From positions 2,046,001 to 2,110,000 of the forward strand of contig NZ_CP085839.1 in NCBI RefSeq assembly GCF_020715565.1: 64,000 bases of DNA, written 5' to 3'. The number at the start of each line of letters is the position of its first letter. Within the stretch, counting starts at the first letter, position 1. The stretch is from Nocardioides sp. Kera G14 (GTDB taxonomy: Bacteria; Actinomycetota; Actinomycetes; Propionibacteriales; Nocardioidaceae). Positions 62,836 through 64,000 of this stretch are shown in pieces. Under the pieces are notes generated by a model, which worked only from the letters and a program-made list of their open reading frames with translations, was not told the origin of the DNA and ran no database searches. Position numbers and translations under genes: made by a program.

Positions 62836-64000
62836 CTACTGCCCGGTGTGCTCCTTGACCGCCTGGGCGAAGGCATCGCCCCGGGCGGCGTAGTCACGGA
62901 ACTGGTCCATCGAGGCGCATCCGGGCGCGAGCAACACGGTGTCACCGGGCTGAGCGAGCCGGGCAGCGGCCTCGACGACTGCCCGCATGACTGCCACACC
63001 AGTCTCATGCGTCCCAGCCTCGACGACCGGGACATCGGGCGCGTGTCGCGCAAGAGCGTCGGCGATCACGGCGCGGTCCTGCCCCGTGAGTACGACGGCC
63101 CGCAGCCTGTCCTTCACCGCCGGAACGAGCTCGTCGAAGTGAGCACCCTTCGCCAGGCCGCCGGCCACCCAGACGACCGGGTCGTAGGCGCGGAGGCTGG
63201 AGGTCGCCGCGTGGGGGTTGGTCGCCTTGGAGTCGTCCACCCACGTGATGCCGGCGTGCTGGGCGACGACCTCGATGCGGTGCCCTCCGGGCTTGAACGC
63301 ACGCAGTCCGTCGCGGACGGCCTGGCGGCTCACGCCGTGGGCGCGGGCCAGCGCTGCTGCGGCCAGGGCGTTCGCCACGAAGTGGGGGGCGTCGGAGGCG
63401 AGGTCGGCGATCGTGCAGAGCTCGGCGGCGCTGCTCTGGCGCTCCTCGATGAACGCGCGGTCGACGAGGATGTCCTCGACGACGCCGAGCATGCCGACGC
63501 TCGGCATGCCGAGCGTGAAGCCGACCGCCCGGGCGCCCTCGACGACCTCGGCCTCCTCGACCAAGTGCTGCGTGACGGGGTCGGCGACGTTGTAGACGCA
63601 GGCCCGGCTGACGCCCTCGTAGATGCGGCCCTTGTCGCGTGCGTAACCGGCCATCCCGCCGAGCTGGTCGTACCAGTCGAGATGGTCCTCGGCGAGGTTG
63701 AGCACCGCGGCGCTCTCGGCCTGCATGGTCTGGGTGTAGTGCAGCTGGAAGCTGGAGAGCTCGACCGCGAAGACGTCGTGCGGGGTCGGGACCATGACCG
63801 CCTCGACGATCGGCAGGCCGACGTTGCCGACCGCGGCACTGCGCAGGCCGGCGGTGCGGAGGATGGTGTCGAGCATCTCCGTCGTCGTGGTCTTGCCGTT
63901 GGTGCCTGTGACGGCGAGCCACGGGGCCGGACGGCCGTCCGGGCCCGGGTCGCGCAGGCGCCAGGCGAGCTCGACCTCGCCCCAGACCGGGATGCCACGC
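62836..64000 (-). CDS. murD: UDP-N-acetylmuramoylalanine-D-glutamate ligase, C-terminal part (runs off right edge)
   Basis: Adds D-glutamate to UDP-MurNAc-L-Ala. 387 residues are visible; the N-terminal domain and start lie beyond the window. The frame is open to the edge and reads [20 protein letters not shown] followed by the ATP loop [21 protein letters not shown]. Then come [76 protein letters not shown] (MurD signature) and [27 protein letters not shown]. It ends 29 nt before ftsW. Confidence 0.97.
   Translation of the reverse strand, partial: RGIPVWGEVELAWRLRDPGPDGRPAPWLAVTGTNGKTTTTEMLDTILRTAGLRSAAVGNVGLPIVEAVMVPTPHDVFAVELSSFQLHYTQTMQAESAAVLNLAEDHLDWYDQLGGMAGYARDKGRIYEGVSRACVYNVADPVTQHLVEEAEVVEGARAVGFTLGMPSVGMLGVVEDILVDRAFIEERQSSAAELCTIADLASDAPHFVANALAAAALARAHGVSRQAVRDGLRAFKPGGHRIEVVAQHAGITWVDDSKATNPHAATSSLRAYDPVVWVAGGLAKGAHFDELVPAVKDRLRAVVLTGQDRAVIADALARHAPDVPVVEAGTHETGVAVMRAVVEAAARLAQPGDTVLLAPGCASMDQFRDYAARGDAFAQAVKEHTGQ

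Overview
The window is high-GC actinobacterial chromosome, most like Nocardioides or another Nocardioidaceae. The evidence is protein-family content (PdtaR-type ANTAR regulator, Wag31/DivIVA, SepF, DUF222, DUF6318), dense operons with 1-8 nt start/stop overlaps, and many leaderless-type promoters (TANNNT 6-8 nt before ATG/GTG). Gene order also follows the polA-pdtaR-pyk-gltDB-lgt-trp-his-dnaE-lspA-divIVA-ftsZ-mur backbone known from Streptomyces. The organism call is an inference from content, not a database match.

Layout. 1-2.3 kb: polA (5' part only) and a divergent hot-dog thioesterase, then a GNAT acetyltransferase. 2.3-7.5 kb: branched-chain amino acid ABC transporter livKHMGF on the minus strand, with a strong promoter and a 17-bp hairpin between livK and livH. 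7.7-9.9 kb: pdtaR, a tRNA-Leu(CAA)-like gene and pyk. 9.9-16 kb: gltBD (glutamate synthase) with a clear terminator. 16-22.5 kb: lgt, a SCO1-type copper chaperone, trpA, trpB, trpC, several small membrane genes and hisI. There is no trpE or trpF here. 22.5-26 kb: a heterodimeric ABC exporter.

26-37 kb is the accessory part. It holds a complete Type I restriction-modification operon (hsdM-hsdS-hsdR) with a divergent XRE regulator and two perfect palindromes between them. After it come a DUF222/HNH protein, a methyltransferase, a YciI protein, a 45-residue membrane peptide, a coupled pair of secreted proteins (PKD-like and DUF6318) and an orphan PemK/MazF-like protein joined to hisF.

37-42.3 kb: hisD-hisC-hisB-hisH-hisA(priA)-hisF; the PriA-type enzyme probably supplies the missing TrpF step. 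42.4-49.4 kb: membrane and LON-domain genes, a DUF3352 protein and dnaE1. 49.5-52.6 kb: homocysteine methyltransferase, an OGG-fold protein, rluD and lspA. 52.6-64 kb: a DksA/TraR protein with a lysine-rich tail, then the division and cell-wall cluster divIVA-yggT-sepF-yggS-pgeF-ftsZ-ftsQ-murC-murG-ftsW-murD (murD runs off the right edge).

Most of the window is housekeeping. The parts most worth a second look are the hsd control region, the orphan PemK/hisF coupling, the overlapping polA/thioesterase promoters, the PriA substitution, the DUF2752 gene with no ordinary start, and the short-arm tRNA-Leu.
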